Shown in pieces: positions 52,711 through 60,695 of a stretch of DNA of 64,000 nt. Location of the stretch: contig NZ_BCXG01000001.1 of assembly GCF_001894985.1 (NCBI RefSeq), positions 62,001-126,000 on the forward strand. The letters run 5' to 3'. Within the stretch, counting starts at the first letter, position 1. Every line of letters starts with the position of its first letter. Both the position numbers and the translations under genes were made by a program. This DNA is from Rhodococcus tukisamuensis NBRC 100609 (GTDB lineage Bacteria > Actinomycetota > Actinomycetes > Mycobacteriales > Mycobacteriaceae). The notes under the pieces were generated by a model. It saw only the letters and a list, made by a program, of their open reading frames with translations, searched no databases and was not told the DNA's origin.

Positions 52711-53103
52711 TCAGGTCAGGGTGGCGAACAGGTCCACGGAGTTGCCGTCGGGGTCGTGGACGGTGGCGTACCGCTGCCCCCAGAATGCGTCCCAGGGGGC
52801 CAGCTTCCCCTCGTACCCGGCGGCGACCAGTCCGGCGTAGCAGGAGTCGACCTCTGTGGGGTCGGCGCAGGCGAACGCCATGCTCAGGCGCTGGCCGCCG
52901 GACCCCGGCGTCCAGTCCGGGTCGAAGGACCGGATGGTGGCCTCGGTGTCCCAGGCCACCCGCAGCCCCTGCGGCAGGACCGCCTCCACGTGCGGTTCGG
53001 TGTCCGCGGCGGCGGGCAGGTCGAAGCCCAGTCGCCGGTAGAAGGCCAGCGAGCGAGCCATGTCGGCGACAACGATTCCCACGAGATCAAGGCGAGGTGT
53101 CAT
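52711..53103 (-). CDS. VOC family (glyoxalase/bleomycin-resistance-like) protein
   Basis: A 130-residue single-domain VOC protein: LVGIVVADMARSLAFYRRLGFDLP at the start and YATVHDPDGNSVDLFATL at the end, with the expected His/Glu-type metal positions only partly kept. Members bind metals or act as immunity-type ligand binders; function cannot be told. A TAGGGT box (53110-53115) lies six bases before the ATG, so the start is probably leaderless. It converges with the AraC gene. Confidence 0.8.
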   Translation of the reverse strand: MTPRLDLVGIVVADMARSLAFYRRLGFDLPAAADTEPHVEAVLPQGLRVAWDTEATIRSFDPDWTPGSGGQRLSMAFACADPTEVDSCYAGLVAAGYEGKLAPWDAFWGQRYATVHDPDGNSVDLFATLT

Positions 53104-53120
53104 GGGTTCACCCTAGGAAG

Positions 53121-53162
53121 CGCGGGTCCCGTCCGTCTTGTACAAATCGGACGGGTCCCGCG
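53121..53162 (-). terminator. Terminator after the DUF2804 gene
   Basis: Arms 53121-53135 and 53148-53162 pair over 15 bp with one mismatch around a 12-base loop, 34 bp downstream of the DUF2804 stop and just upstream of the VOC start. Confidence 0.75.
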
Positions 53163-53195
53163 CGCCGACCCCGGTCCCACCCGCCGGCCGCCGTG

Positions 53196-54251
53196 TCACC
53201 AGCGGTTCTTCACCTGCTCCGCGAACCCCAGCAGGTCCCGGACGGCGAGGCGGCTGCCGTCGTCGAGTACCACGTGGCCCGAGTACCGGCCGAACACCTG
53301 GTGCTGAATCGAGCGGAGCGCGACCAGGTCCGTCGCGGCGGCGCGGTCGAGGATCGGCTCGAAGGTCATCTCGAACCGGCCGTCGTTGCTGGTGAAGGTC
53401 CACGGCGCGGCGTCGAACGGGCCCGGCGGCCGGCCGGAGGTGCCGTCGGGCAGGTGGAAGGTGACCTCGTCGAGTTTGTGCGCGCGACCGTCGACGAAGA
53501 CCATGTTCTCGGTGCCGGCCGAGGTGTCGCCGAAGCCGTGGCCGATGTTGAACCCGAACGGCCTGCCGTCGAGGGTGCCCGACGCAGAACCCCAGTACCA
53601 GGTGTTGTCGTAGGTCCACACGCCGCGGCCCCAGTCGAAGACGCCGAATGCGCTCGCCGGGTCGAACGCGAACGACTCGCCGCCGACCACCACCTCACCG
53701 CGCGCGGGCAGGCAGTTGATCTTCTGGTTGTAATAGAAGGCCTTGGGGGCCTTGGGGAACGGTGTGGCGACCACCATCCGGTCCATCTCCGGCTGGTCGA
53801 GCAGCAGCTCGCCGCGCAGGCCGCGGCCACCGTCGAATCCCGGGTGGTCGACGGTGAGCAGTCGGCCGCCGTCGGTGTGCCGGAACTCGATCCGCAGCTC
53901 ACGTCCCCGCCCCGCCCGTCGGGAGACCAGCACGTCGCCGGCGTCGGCGCTGGCCGGCAGGCCCATCGAACCCATCGGGAACGGCAGCATGACGTTCTCG
54001 GTCACCTCGGTGCGCGCGGTGAGGTCCAGCCAGGACACCCCGAGCAGTCCCATGTAGCCGTTGTCCGCCACCGTCAGCGCGAGCCCGACCTCCTCGGTGA
54101 GCACGCAGTAGTAGTCCCACTCCTTGACCCGGAGCCGGGACGCGGCGACGGCGGCGCGGTCGTAGCGTCGCAGTTCCGCTGTGGCCCAGCCGGGCTCGGC
54201 CAGGCGACCGTGCCCGTCGAGCAGGTCGCCGGGGGTCAGGCGGTGGCGCAT
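53196..54251 (-). CDS. DUF2804 family protein
   Basis: A 351-residue predicted cytoplasmic protein of the DUF2804 family, a beta-rich fold with resemblance to lipocalin-like AttH proteins. Recognisable segments are RVKEWDYYCVLTEEVGLALTVADNGYMGLLG, INCLPARGEVVVGGESFAFDP, FGVFDWGRGVWTYDNTWYWGSASG and GFNIGHGFGDTSAGTENMVF. Function unknown. Its ATG overlaps the SDR stop by one base (TGATG), so it is translated with the SDR, and the pair may act on one hydrophobic substrate. Confidence 0.82.
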   Translation of the reverse strand: MRHRLTPGDLLDGHGRLAEPGWATAELRRYDRAAVAASRLRVKEWDYYCVLTEEVGLALTVADNGYMGLLGVSWLDLTARTEVTENVMLPFPMGSMGLPASADAGDVLVSRRAGRGRELRIEFRHTDGGRLLTVDHPGFDGGRGLRGELLLDQPEMDRMVVATPFPKAPKAFYYNQKINCLPARGEVVVGGESFAFDPASAFGVFDWGRGVWTYDNTWYWGSASGTLDGRPFGFNIGHGFGDTSAGTENMVFVDGRAHKLDEVTFHLPDGTSGRPPGPFDAAPWTFTSNDGRFEMTFEPILDRAAATDLVALRSIQHQVFGRYSGHVVLDDGSRLAVRDLLGFAEQVKNRW

Positions 54252-55000
54252 CAGTCCTGCTTGCGGGCGAACCGGCCCGGGCTCGCCTGGTCGCGGGGCT
54301 TGATGATGATCTGGTCGAGGTTCACGTGCGAGGGCCGTGACGCGACGAAACCGATCACCTCCGCGACGTCGGCGGCCACCAGCGGGCTGATGCCCTCGTA
54401 CACCTTGGCCGCGCGCTCCTCGTCGCCGTCGAAGCGCACCAGGGAGAACTCGGTCTCCACCGCGCCCGGCGCGATCTCGGTGAGCCGGACGGGCTGCCCG
54501 AGCAGTTCGCCGCGCAGGGTCCGGTGCAGCACGGCCTGCGCGTGCTTGGCGCTGGTGTAGCCCGAGCCGTTGTCGTAGGCCTCGAACGCGGCCACCGAGG
54601 TGATGGTGACGATCAGGCCGTTGCCCGAATCGATCAGCTTGGGCAGCAGGGCCTTGGTCACCCGCAACGTGCCGAGGACGTTGGTCTCCCACATCCAGCG
54701 CCAGTCGTCCAGGTCGGCCTCCATCACGGTTGCCAGGCCCTTGGCCCCGCCGGCGTTGTTCACCAGCACGTCCACCCTCGGCAGCACCGCGGCGAACGCG
54801 TCCACCGAATCCTCGTCGGTGACGTCGAGTTCGAGCGCGGTGCCGCCGATGTCGCGGGCCAGGTGCTCGAGGCGGTCCAGGCGGCGGGCGCCGACCACCA
54901 CGTGGAACCCCTGCGCGGCGAGGGTTCGTGCGGTGGCCTCCCCGATGCCGGAGCTCGCTCCGGTGACGACGGCAACATGTTCATCAGGCGAGATGGTCAT
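54251..55000 (-). CDS. Short-chain dehydrogenase/reductase (Rv0484c-like)
   Basis: A 249-residue SDR. The cofactor motif is VVTGASSGIGEATA, with NNAG at VLVNNAGGAKGL, the catalytic Ser in TITSVAAFEA, and Tyr/Lys in YTSAKHAQ. GARRLDRLEHLA after strand 2 favours NADP. The sequence is of the YdfG/serine-dehydrogenase-like class, as the corresponding mycobacterial gene Rv0484c. TAGGCT (55007-55012) ends six bases before the ATG, so the start is probably leaderless. Upstream gene of a two-gene unit with DUF2804. Confidence 0.88.
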   Translation of the reverse strand: MTISPDEHVAVVTGASSGIGEATARTLAAQGFHVVVGARRLDRLEHLARDIGGTALELDVTDEDSVDAFAAVLPRVDVLVNNAGGAKGLATVMEADLDDWRWMWETNVLGTLRVTKALLPKLIDSGNGLIVTITSVAAFEAYDNGSGYTSAKHAQAVLHRTLRGELLGQPVRLTEIAPGAVETEFSLVRFDGDEERAAKVYEGISPLVAADVAEVIGFVASRPSHVNLDQIIIKPRDQASPGRFARKQD

Positions 55001-55056
55001 GGCCTCAGCCTAGGCGCAGACGCCCCGGCCCGGCAGCAGGGTTGAGTGCCGGAAAG

Positions 55057-55091
55057 GGTCTGTCCCCGGCCGATCTGGCCGGGGACAGACC
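55057..55091 (-). terminator. Terminator of the Ig-repeat protein gene
   Basis: GGTCTGTCCCCGGCC (55057-55071), loop GATCT, GGCCGGGGACAGACC (55077-55091): a perfect 15-bp stem 18 bp after the stop. Confidence 0.85.
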
Positions 55092-55109
55092 TTCACGGCG
55101 AGCTGGCTG

Positions 55110-56285
55110 TCAGTTGCTGGAGCCGAATCCGCCGAGGCTGCCGAGACTGCCGGTTCCGCCTTCGTCGGCGGGTGCGACGGTCACCGATTCCTGGACGGAG
55201 GATGCGGTGACGGTGCCGTTGCCCGAGTACTCGGCGGTGATCGTGCTCTGCCCCGCTGCCGCCGGGGTCCACTCGGTGGTGGCGGTGCCGTCGGCCCCGA
55301 CCTGCGCGGTGCCGATGACGATGTCGCCGTCCTTGAAGGTCACGGTGCCACCTGCTCCGGCCGGGGTCACCGTGACCGTGATGGTGGAGGCGCGGCCGAC
55401 CTGGGCATCGGTGACCGGGGCCAGGGCGATCGTGGAGGGGGTGTTCCGCGCGGCGACCTGCACCGTGACCGTCGAGGACTGGGACGCCGCGGCGAACCCG
55501 GTGCCGACGAAGTGCGCGGTGACGGCGCGGCTGCCCGCGGTGGCGGGGGTCCAGGCGAGGGTCGCCCTTCCGCTGCCGTCGAGCGCGGCCTGGCCGACCT
55601 TGGTTCCGGCGTCGCGGAATTCGACGGTGTTGCCCGCCTCGCCGCCGGTGACGGTGGCGGTCAGGGTGCTCGGCACGCCGACGCGGGCACCGGTGACGGC
55701 GGCGAGGGCGGTGGCGGTGCCGGTCTTGCTCATGGTGATGGACGGGCCCCGGAGGGAGTTGGTGCCGCCCAGTGATCCGCCGTACTCCATGCCGGTGAGC
55801 AGGGCGGTGTCACGGGCGCAGTTCTTGCCCGCCGTGTAACTGACGCTGAAGACCGGGGTCTGGACGAAGCCGGGGCGATTCTGGATGACCCAGTCGGTGA
55901 CGCCCCAGGCGCCGCGGACGTAGCCTCTCCCGTTGCCCTCGTCGACGACGACCTCGGGGTTGGCGACAGGCTGGGCCGCGCCGTTGCCGGTCATCTTCGC
56001 CGAGCCGGGGATGTAGGTCAGGCAGGACGGGTGACGGTCCTTGACGTTGTAGATGAACTCGTCCACCCAGCTGGTCCGGTCGAACTTCGTTGTCACGGTA
56101 ACCGTTTCGCCGACCGCAGGAGTGGTGTTGCTGACTGTCCGGGTGAAACGGGCAGCTCCTTCGTCCCAGGTGACCGAGCCCGAGGCGGCGCCGGCGATGC
56201 CGGTGCCGAGGAGGGCGAGTGCTCCGACCGCGAGGGTGGTGGCCGCGCCGGCGGCGATGCCGCGTGTCATCGCATCTTTTGTCAT
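55110..56285 (-). CDS. Secreted protein with bacterial Ig-like repeats
   Basis: A 391-residue exported protein. The signal peptide (RGIAAGAATTLAVGALALLGTGIAGAASG, residues about 8-36, in part) ends near AGAASG. Residues 40-180 form an uncharacterised beta domain with a Cys pair (HPSCLTY and GKNCARD). Two Ig-like repeats follow, each ending with a VEFRDAGTKVG/VTFKDGDIVIG strand and a W-T-P-A-A/T-A-G motif. The tail is Gly/Ser-rich (GSLGSLGGFGSSN). No LPXTG anchor. An AAGGAG site precedes ATG 56285. Probably a surface or adhesive protein; function unknown. Similar proteins are common in rhodococci and gordoniae. Confidence 0.78.
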   Translation of the reverse strand: MTKDAMTRGIAAGAATTLAVGALALLGTGIAGAASGSVTWDEGAARFTRTVSNTTPAVGETVTVTTKFDRTSWVDEFIYNVKDRHPSCLTYIPGSAKMTGNGAAQPVANPEVVVDEGNGRGYVRGAWGVTDWVIQNRPGFVQTPVFSVSYTAGKNCARDTALLTGMEYGGSLGGTNSLRGPSITMSKTGTATALAAVTGARVGVPSTLTATVTGGEAGNTVEFRDAGTKVGQAALDGSGRATLAWTPATAGSRAVTAHFVGTGFAAASQSSTVTVQVAARNTPSTIALAPVTDAQVGRASTITVTVTPAGAGGTVTFKDGDIVIGTAQVGADGTATTEWTPAAAGQSTITAEYSGNGTVTASSVQESVTVAPADEGGTGSLGSLGGFGSSN

Positions 56286-57009
56286 GGTGCTCCTTGTTCG
56301 CTGTGGTGCGACCGTCGACATCGAGGCCGCAGGGTGAACCCGGCGGTCGCAGGGTCGCCGGAGTTGACGAACCAACAGGTGCTGCCCGAGTTCCACCTGT
56401 AACTCGCCACCTGTGGCGCGGCGACAAACCGCGACCGAACAGCGCCGGGCCGATGCATGTCGACTGTGCACCAGCCCGGATCCGTCAATTGGGGGACTGC
56501 AGCAACTTCGCCTTCGCCGCGGAGCGGCCGTCCTCGATGGTGTCGAGGGCCGAGGTCTACGGCAGACAGCGCGGGCCCATTCTCTCGGTATCTGTTGTGG
56601 GAGAATGGGTCCGCGGATCTGTGAGGTTCTGTTGTGTGCGTTAGTACTATCACGCAGACCCCGGACTGCGGACGCGGAATTCGAAAATTCGGCGGCCCGC
56701 TGTGCGGGGGCCGCCGAGCGCCGAAACATGTTTGGCGAAAATGGTATTCGAATGCCGGTCGGCCGGTGTTCGGATCAGCTCACACGCAGGTTCTATGACT
56801 ATGTATTCACCAGCCGACTGCCCCGGCCGAAGGCGCGCCGCCACGCCAGTGCCGCAAGGTCGCCAGCTCTCGCGGTCGCGGGCCGCATCGGATGCCGATG
56901 TGGCACAGACCGTTACGTGTGAGGTGGTCAATCCATGTGCACAGTTCTCCGAGGACGGCCTTCGGCCGGGCCACCTGAGACGTGGCCTCGGGTCAGGCGC
57001 CACGGCCGC
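56286..57009. other. 724-bp intergenic region
   Basis: No supported gene; the open frames lack ribosome sites and family resemblance. It holds the leader of the Ig-repeat gene, three CACCTGT/ACAGGTG elements (56375, 56394, 56408), an inverted repeat at 56576-56609, and GC-rich hairpins near 56690-56715 and 56957-56985 that may end sulfatase transcription. Base use around 56640-56820 is less GC-rich than its surroundings. Confidence 0.5.
56576..56609. repeat. Inverted repeat in the 56.3-57.0 kb gap
   Basis: CCCATTCTC (56576-56584) and GAGAATGGG (56601-56609) are perfect complements with a 16-bp spacer, about 290 bp upstream of the Ig-repeat gene. It could be an operator or terminator. Confidence 0.6.
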
Positions 57010-59322
57010 CTAGTCGGCGGCGTACTCGGCCTCGAGCTCGATCTGCGCCACGGCGACTCCCGGCACCCGTACGGCGCCCGGCGTGTAGGTGACCGCATGC
57101 AGCTCGCCGGTGTATCGGAACGGCCCGCGACGCCGGCGCAGATCCCACGAGACCGGGCCGCGGGCGTCCACCCCCACCGAGATGCCGGTCCAGGGGGCCA
57201 TGCCGACCAGCTGTACCTGGTCGGGCAGCTTCGCGGCGGGAGCGCCATCGACCCGGAGTTCGAAGTCCCAGCGCAGGCCGGGGCGCACGCTCGCGGACAC
57301 CTCGATCCGGCGGGCGCCTGTCGGCAACGGCCCGGCGTCGACATGGAGGTAGCGGCCGTAGGCGTTGAAGCCGAACACCAGGTGCCCGTCCTCGATGTAG
57401 AGCAGGTAGCCGCCCTGGACGTCGCCGTGTGCCACCAGGACGCCCTCGCCCTGGGCGTAGCCGGATCCGCCCAGGTCCACACCGATCTCGAAGTCGCGGA
57501 ACGCGATCAGCTTCGAGGACCGGTAACGCTCCAGGGTGGGTGTGCCCGCGAGGATCCGGACCGGCCGCGACAGCTTCTCCTCCGCGGGCCGGCGGACGGC
57601 GAGGGCGTTCCCGGTGGCCAGGGGGAAGACGGTGTTCGCCCATGCCGCGTCGTCCCACGCCCGCGCCAGTTCGCGCACCTTCTCCGGGTACCGGTCGGCG
57701 ACGTCGCGCAGTTCGGTGGGGTCCTCGCGCACGTCGAACAGCTGCCAACGGGGCGCGTCCACGTCGGTCTCGGGGCGGTGCGCGAGCAGCTTCCAACCGT
57801 CCCGGTAGTAGCCGCGGTTGCCGGTCATCTCGGTGTACTGCTCGGTGTGGGCGGACTCCGCGGTCGCGTCGAGCAGCAGCGCGGTCGCGTCCACGCCGTC
57901 GAACGTCTTGGCGGGCAGTCCGTTCCGTGTGCCGGGTGGCTGAATTCCGGCCAGCGCGAGCAGGGTGGGGGCGAGGTCGGTGACGTAGGTGAACTGATTG
58001 CGGACACCGTTGTCCTCCTGCGTCTTTCGGAGACCGGCCGGCCAGGACAGGACGAACGGCACCCGGATGCCACCCGCGAAGGACTGGCCCTTGTAGAACC
58101 GGAACGGGGTGTTGGACGCCTGTCCCCAGCCGCGCGGGTAGTGCACTCCCAGCGCGGCGGTGCCGATCAGGTCCTCGTCGTGCGGCACGTCGCCGACCCA
58201 GTCCGGGCCCCCTACACGGGCGAACTGCGCGAAGTAGCTGCGGGTGCCCTCCGGTCCGCCCTCCGCGGTGCCGCCGTTGTCGGAGGTGAACACCACGATG
58301 GTGTTGTCCAGTTCGCCCAGTTCGGCGACGGTGTCCAGGACCCGGCCGACGCTCTGGTCGACGCTGTCGACCATCGCCGCGTACACCTCCATGTATCGGG
58401 CGTACCGGCGCTGTTCCTGCGGCGTGAGCGAGTCCCATTCGGGTACATCGAATCCCGGCTCGCTGTTGCGGGGCGCCTGCTCGGTGCCGGCCGGGAACAG
58501 ACCCTGCTCGAGCTGGGCGGCGAACCTGCGTTCGCGCATCACGTCCCAGCCCTGCGCGTACTTCCCGCGGTACTTGTCGATGTCCTCGTCCTTGGCCTGC
58601 AGGGGGCCGTGCATCGCCACGTGCGCGAAGTACAGGAAGAACGGCTTGTCCTGATCGTGCGCCCGCAGTTCCTCGAGGTACCCGACGGCCTTGTCGGTGA
58701 GGTCATCTGTGAGGTAGTAGTTTTCGGGGTACTCCTCGACGTCGACCACCGAGTTGTCCGAGACAAGCTGGTTCGGGTGGAAGAAGGAGTTCAGGCCCTC
58801 CAGGGACCCGTAGTAGCGGTCGAATCCGCGTTGGGTGGGCCAGGAGTCGCGGACGGCACCCGGACGGAGGTTGGCGTCGCGCACCAGGTGCCACTTGCCC
58901 ACGCCGTAGGTGGCGTAGCCGCCCTTCCTCAGGATCTCCGGCAGCGTGAGCACGTCCTCGGCGAGCTCGAGGCGCAGGCCCGGGAAACCGGGATCCGCGT
59001 TGGCGACGAAGCCGTATCCCGCACGATGTGGGTTGATGCCGGTGAGCAGCGCCGCGCGCGACGGCGAGCAGAGCGGCGTGGTGTGGTAGTTGGTGAGCCG
59101 CACGCCGGAGGCGGCGAGCCGGTCGAGGTTGGGGGTGTCGATCTCCGAACCGAACGGCCCGATGTCGCTGAACCCCATGTCGTCGACCAGCACCACGACG
59201 ATGTTCGGCGAACCCGGCGCGGCCGTCGGAGCGGTCGTCCAGGCGGGGGTCGAGTCGTCGGTGGTCCTGCCGATGTGGCCGGCGAAACCGTCGTAGCCCC
59301 TGGCGTGCGGCGGCAGCGTCAT
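57010..59322 (-). CDS. Type I arylsulfatase family protein
   Basis: A 770-residue sulfatase. The metal-binding start NIVVVLVDDMGFSDIGPFG and the signature PLCSPSRAALLTG are present; the Cys of C-x-P-S-R becomes formylglycine, the catalytic residue. GVGKWHL, HVAMHGPLQ and FTSDNGGT supply further active-site residues. The C-terminal 200 residues are an extra beta-rich domain. No signal peptide is seen, so it is likely cytoplasmic and releases sulfate from imported sulfate esters. Its ATG overlaps the dioxygenase stop by one base. A very long open frame that extends upstream of ATG 59322 is not coding. Confidence 0.88.
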   Translation of the reverse strand: MTLPPHARGYDGFAGHIGRTTDDSTPAWTTAPTAAPGSPNIVVVLVDDMGFSDIGPFGSEIDTPNLDRLAASGVRLTNYHTTPLCSPSRAALLTGINPHRAGYGFVANADPGFPGLRLELAEDVLTLPEILRKGGYATYGVGKWHLVRDANLRPGAVRDSWPTQRGFDRYYGSLEGLNSFFHPNQLVSDNSVVDVEEYPENYYLTDDLTDKAVGYLEELRAHDQDKPFFLYFAHVAMHGPLQAKDEDIDKYRGKYAQGWDVMRERRFAAQLEQGLFPAGTEQAPRNSEPGFDVPEWDSLTPQEQRRYARYMEVYAAMVDSVDQSVGRVLDTVAELGELDNTIVVFTSDNGGTAEGGPEGTRSYFAQFARVGGPDWVGDVPHDEDLIGTAALGVHYPRGWGQASNTPFRFYKGQSFAGGIRVPFVLSWPAGLRKTQEDNGVRNQFTYVTDLAPTLLALAGIQPPGTRNGLPAKTFDGVDATALLLDATAESAHTEQYTEMTGNRGYYRDGWKLLAHRPETDVDAPRWQLFDVREDPTELRDVADRYPEKVRELARAWDDAAWANTVFPLATGNALAVRRPAEEKLSRPVRILAGTPTLERYRSSKLIAFRDFEIGVDLGGSGYAQGEGVLVAHGDVQGGYLLYIEDGHLVFGFNAYGRYLHVDAGPLPTGARRIEVSASVRPGLRWDFELRVDGAPAAKLPDQVQLVGMAPWTGISVGVDARGPVSWDLRRRRGPFRYTGELHAVTYTPGAVRVPGVAVAQIELEAEYAAD

Positions 59323-60278
59323 CAGCTCGCGGCCCGGACCGGCTCGTCGATGGGGGAGTAGTGCGACGCGTCGCCCGCGACGACGCGGCTGCGCTCGCCG
59401 CGGATGCTGACGGGGACGTCGCCGGCCAGGGTGACCCGGCCGAGGCGTCGCCGCTGGCCGTCGTAGTCGTCGACGGCGTAGTGCTGGGTGGCGCGGTTGT
59501 CCCAGATGGCGACGTCGCCGTCCTCCCAGTTCCAGCGGGTGGTGTGCTCGAGCTTGGTCACCCGCGCCTGCAGCAGGTTGAGCAGGGCGTGCGACTCGTT
59601 GGTGCCCAGGCCGACGAAGCCCTTGACGAAGTGGCCCAGCAGCAGTGCACGCTCCCCGGTCTCGGGGTGCACCCGCACCACGGGGTGCTCGGTCTCGTAG
59701 TACGTGGACTGGAACTCCTTGCGGTACTCCTCGGAGTTGGCGTCGAGGTGGGCGGCACTGGTGGCCGCGTAGTCGTAGACGTTGGTGTGGGTGGCCCACA
59801 GGTTCTCCACCAGCGTCTTGAGCGGGTCGGGCAGCGTGGCGTAGGCGGCCACCGTCGACGCCCAGGTGGTGGAGCCGCCGTAGCTGGGCAGCACCTCCGC
59901 ACGCAGGATCGACGCCTTGGGGATCCGGTCGACGAAGCTGACGTCGGTGTGCCAGCTGTTGGCCCGGCCGTACTCGGAGTCGATGGGCAGGATGCGCTCC
60001 CCGCGCGAGGTGACGGTGGGGTGTGCGGTGGTGGGCTCGCCGAGCAGCTGCGCGAACGCGTACTGGCCGGCGTCGTCGAGCTGGTGCTGGCCGCGGAAGA
60101 AGATCACCTTGTGCTCGAGCAGGGCCTGACGGATCAGGCCTACGGTCGCCGGGTCGAGCTCGGCGCCGAGGGTGACGCCGTCGATGCGGGCGCCGATGTG
60201 CGAGCCGAGACGGACCACCGCGGGTGCGGCGTCTGTGACGGTTGCGTCGGCCCGGTCGGTAGCGAAATCGATGGACAT
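59322..60278 (-). CDS. TauD/TfdA family dioxygenase (alkylsulfatase-like)
   Basis: A 318-residue Fe(II)/2-oxoglutarate dioxygenase. The H-x-D pair is in [12 protein letters not shown], the distal His in [12 protein letters not shown] and the 2-oxoglutarate Arg just after in QRRRLGRV. The [10 protein letters not shown] context is closer, from memory, to AtsK-type alkylsulfatases than to taurine dioxygenase; either reaction frees sulfur (sulfate or sulfite) from an organic compound. Start at ATG 60278 behind GAAAGG. First gene of the unit with the sulfatase, divergent from the leader ORF and ROK gene. Confidence 0.85.
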   Translation of the reverse strand: MSIDFATDRADATVTDAAPAVVRLGSHIGARIDGVTLGAELDPATVGLIRQALLEHKVIFFRGQHQLDDAGQYAFAQLLGEPTTAHPTVTSRGERILPIDSEYGRANSWHTDVSFVDRIPKASILRAEVLPSYGGSTTWASTVAAYATLPDPLKTLVENLWATHTNVYDYAATSAAHLDANSEEYRKEFQSTYYETEHPVVRVHPETGERALLLGHFVKGFVGLGTNESHALLNLLQARVTKLEHTTRWNWEDGDVAIWDNRATQHYAVDDYDGQRRRLGRVTLAGDVPVSIRGERSRVVAGDASHYSPIDEPVRAAS

Positions 60279-60386
60279 GGAAGGCCTTTCGTCGAAGTCG
60301 TGCCGAATCTGACGGGACCGAGATTTCCACCGGCGGTGCTGCGGGCCAAGGGTTTCCGTCACCGTGATCGCAAGGCCGCCACGGTA

Positions 60387-60422
60387 TGTCCGATTGGACA
60401 AATGCCCGGGAGGTGCTAGTTT
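60387..60422 (+). promoter_or_regulatory. Promoter and operator of the leader ORF / ROK / importer unit
   Basis: -35 TTGGAC (60394-60399), 17-bp spacer, -10 TAGTTT (60417-60422), then seven bases to the leader ATG. TGTCC-GATT-GGACA (60387-60400) is an inverted repeat that overlaps the -35, so a bound regulator would compete with polymerase. The ROK protein is a candidate. Confidence 0.65.
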
Positions 60423-60429
60423 TCTGCCC

Positions 60430-60543
60430 ATGTCTTCCGGCCGGCTCACCGCCCTGCGGGTCACCTACGTGACCTCCGCGCTGGGCTCCCGCCTGCCCCT
60501 GGCGCGCGAACTCTGTTGTTCGCCTCGCGGTCTCTCTCGCTAA
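60430..60543 (+). CDS. Leaderless leader peptide with a Cys-Cys tract
   Basis: A 37-codon ORF (ATG 60430, TAA 60541) that is too short for most gene calls. It starts [14 protein letters not shown] and ends [12 protein letters not shown]. The start codon sits exactly at the expected transcription start, with no ribosome site. Leaderless short ORFs ending in Cys runs act in mycobacteria as cysteine-responsive attenuators in front of sulfur genes: ribosome stalling at Cys codons when cysteine is short changes downstream expression. The flanking sulfatase and dioxygenase make sulfur control likely. Expression is not shown. Confidence 0.6.
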   Translation: MSSGRLTALRVTYVTSALGSRLPLARELCCSPRGLSR

Positions 60544-60695
60544 CTCGCGCTGCTTCCTCCCACACGTCGACGTTTCGCCTCGCCATGGCCCTTCTGGCCG
60601 TGTCGCCGGGTGACGTCTCGACGTCTCTGCAGGTCAGCGCGCTTCCATCCGCCGTGTAGGTCTGTCCCGCCAGGGACGAAGCGCAAGGAAACCAC

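Larger units (their letters stand above)
60279..60695. other. Divergent control region with a leader ORF
   Basis: This 417-bp gap between the dioxygenase and the ROK gene holds a 14-bp palindrome over a -35 box, a promoter, a 37-codon leader ORF (60430-60543) and 150 bp of untranslated DNA with short self-complementary stretches (ACGTCGACGT at 60564-60573) before the ROK start. Confidence 0.6.

Noticed and set aside
56413-56922. 169-codon ORF in the 56.3-57.0 kb gap
   Set aside because: No ribosome site and Arg/Ala-rich product without motifs; it crosses the inverted repeat and hairpins.
56935-59361. 808-codon open frame antisense to the sulfatase
   Set aside because: The minus-strand frame carries the sulfatase signature; the plus frame has none.
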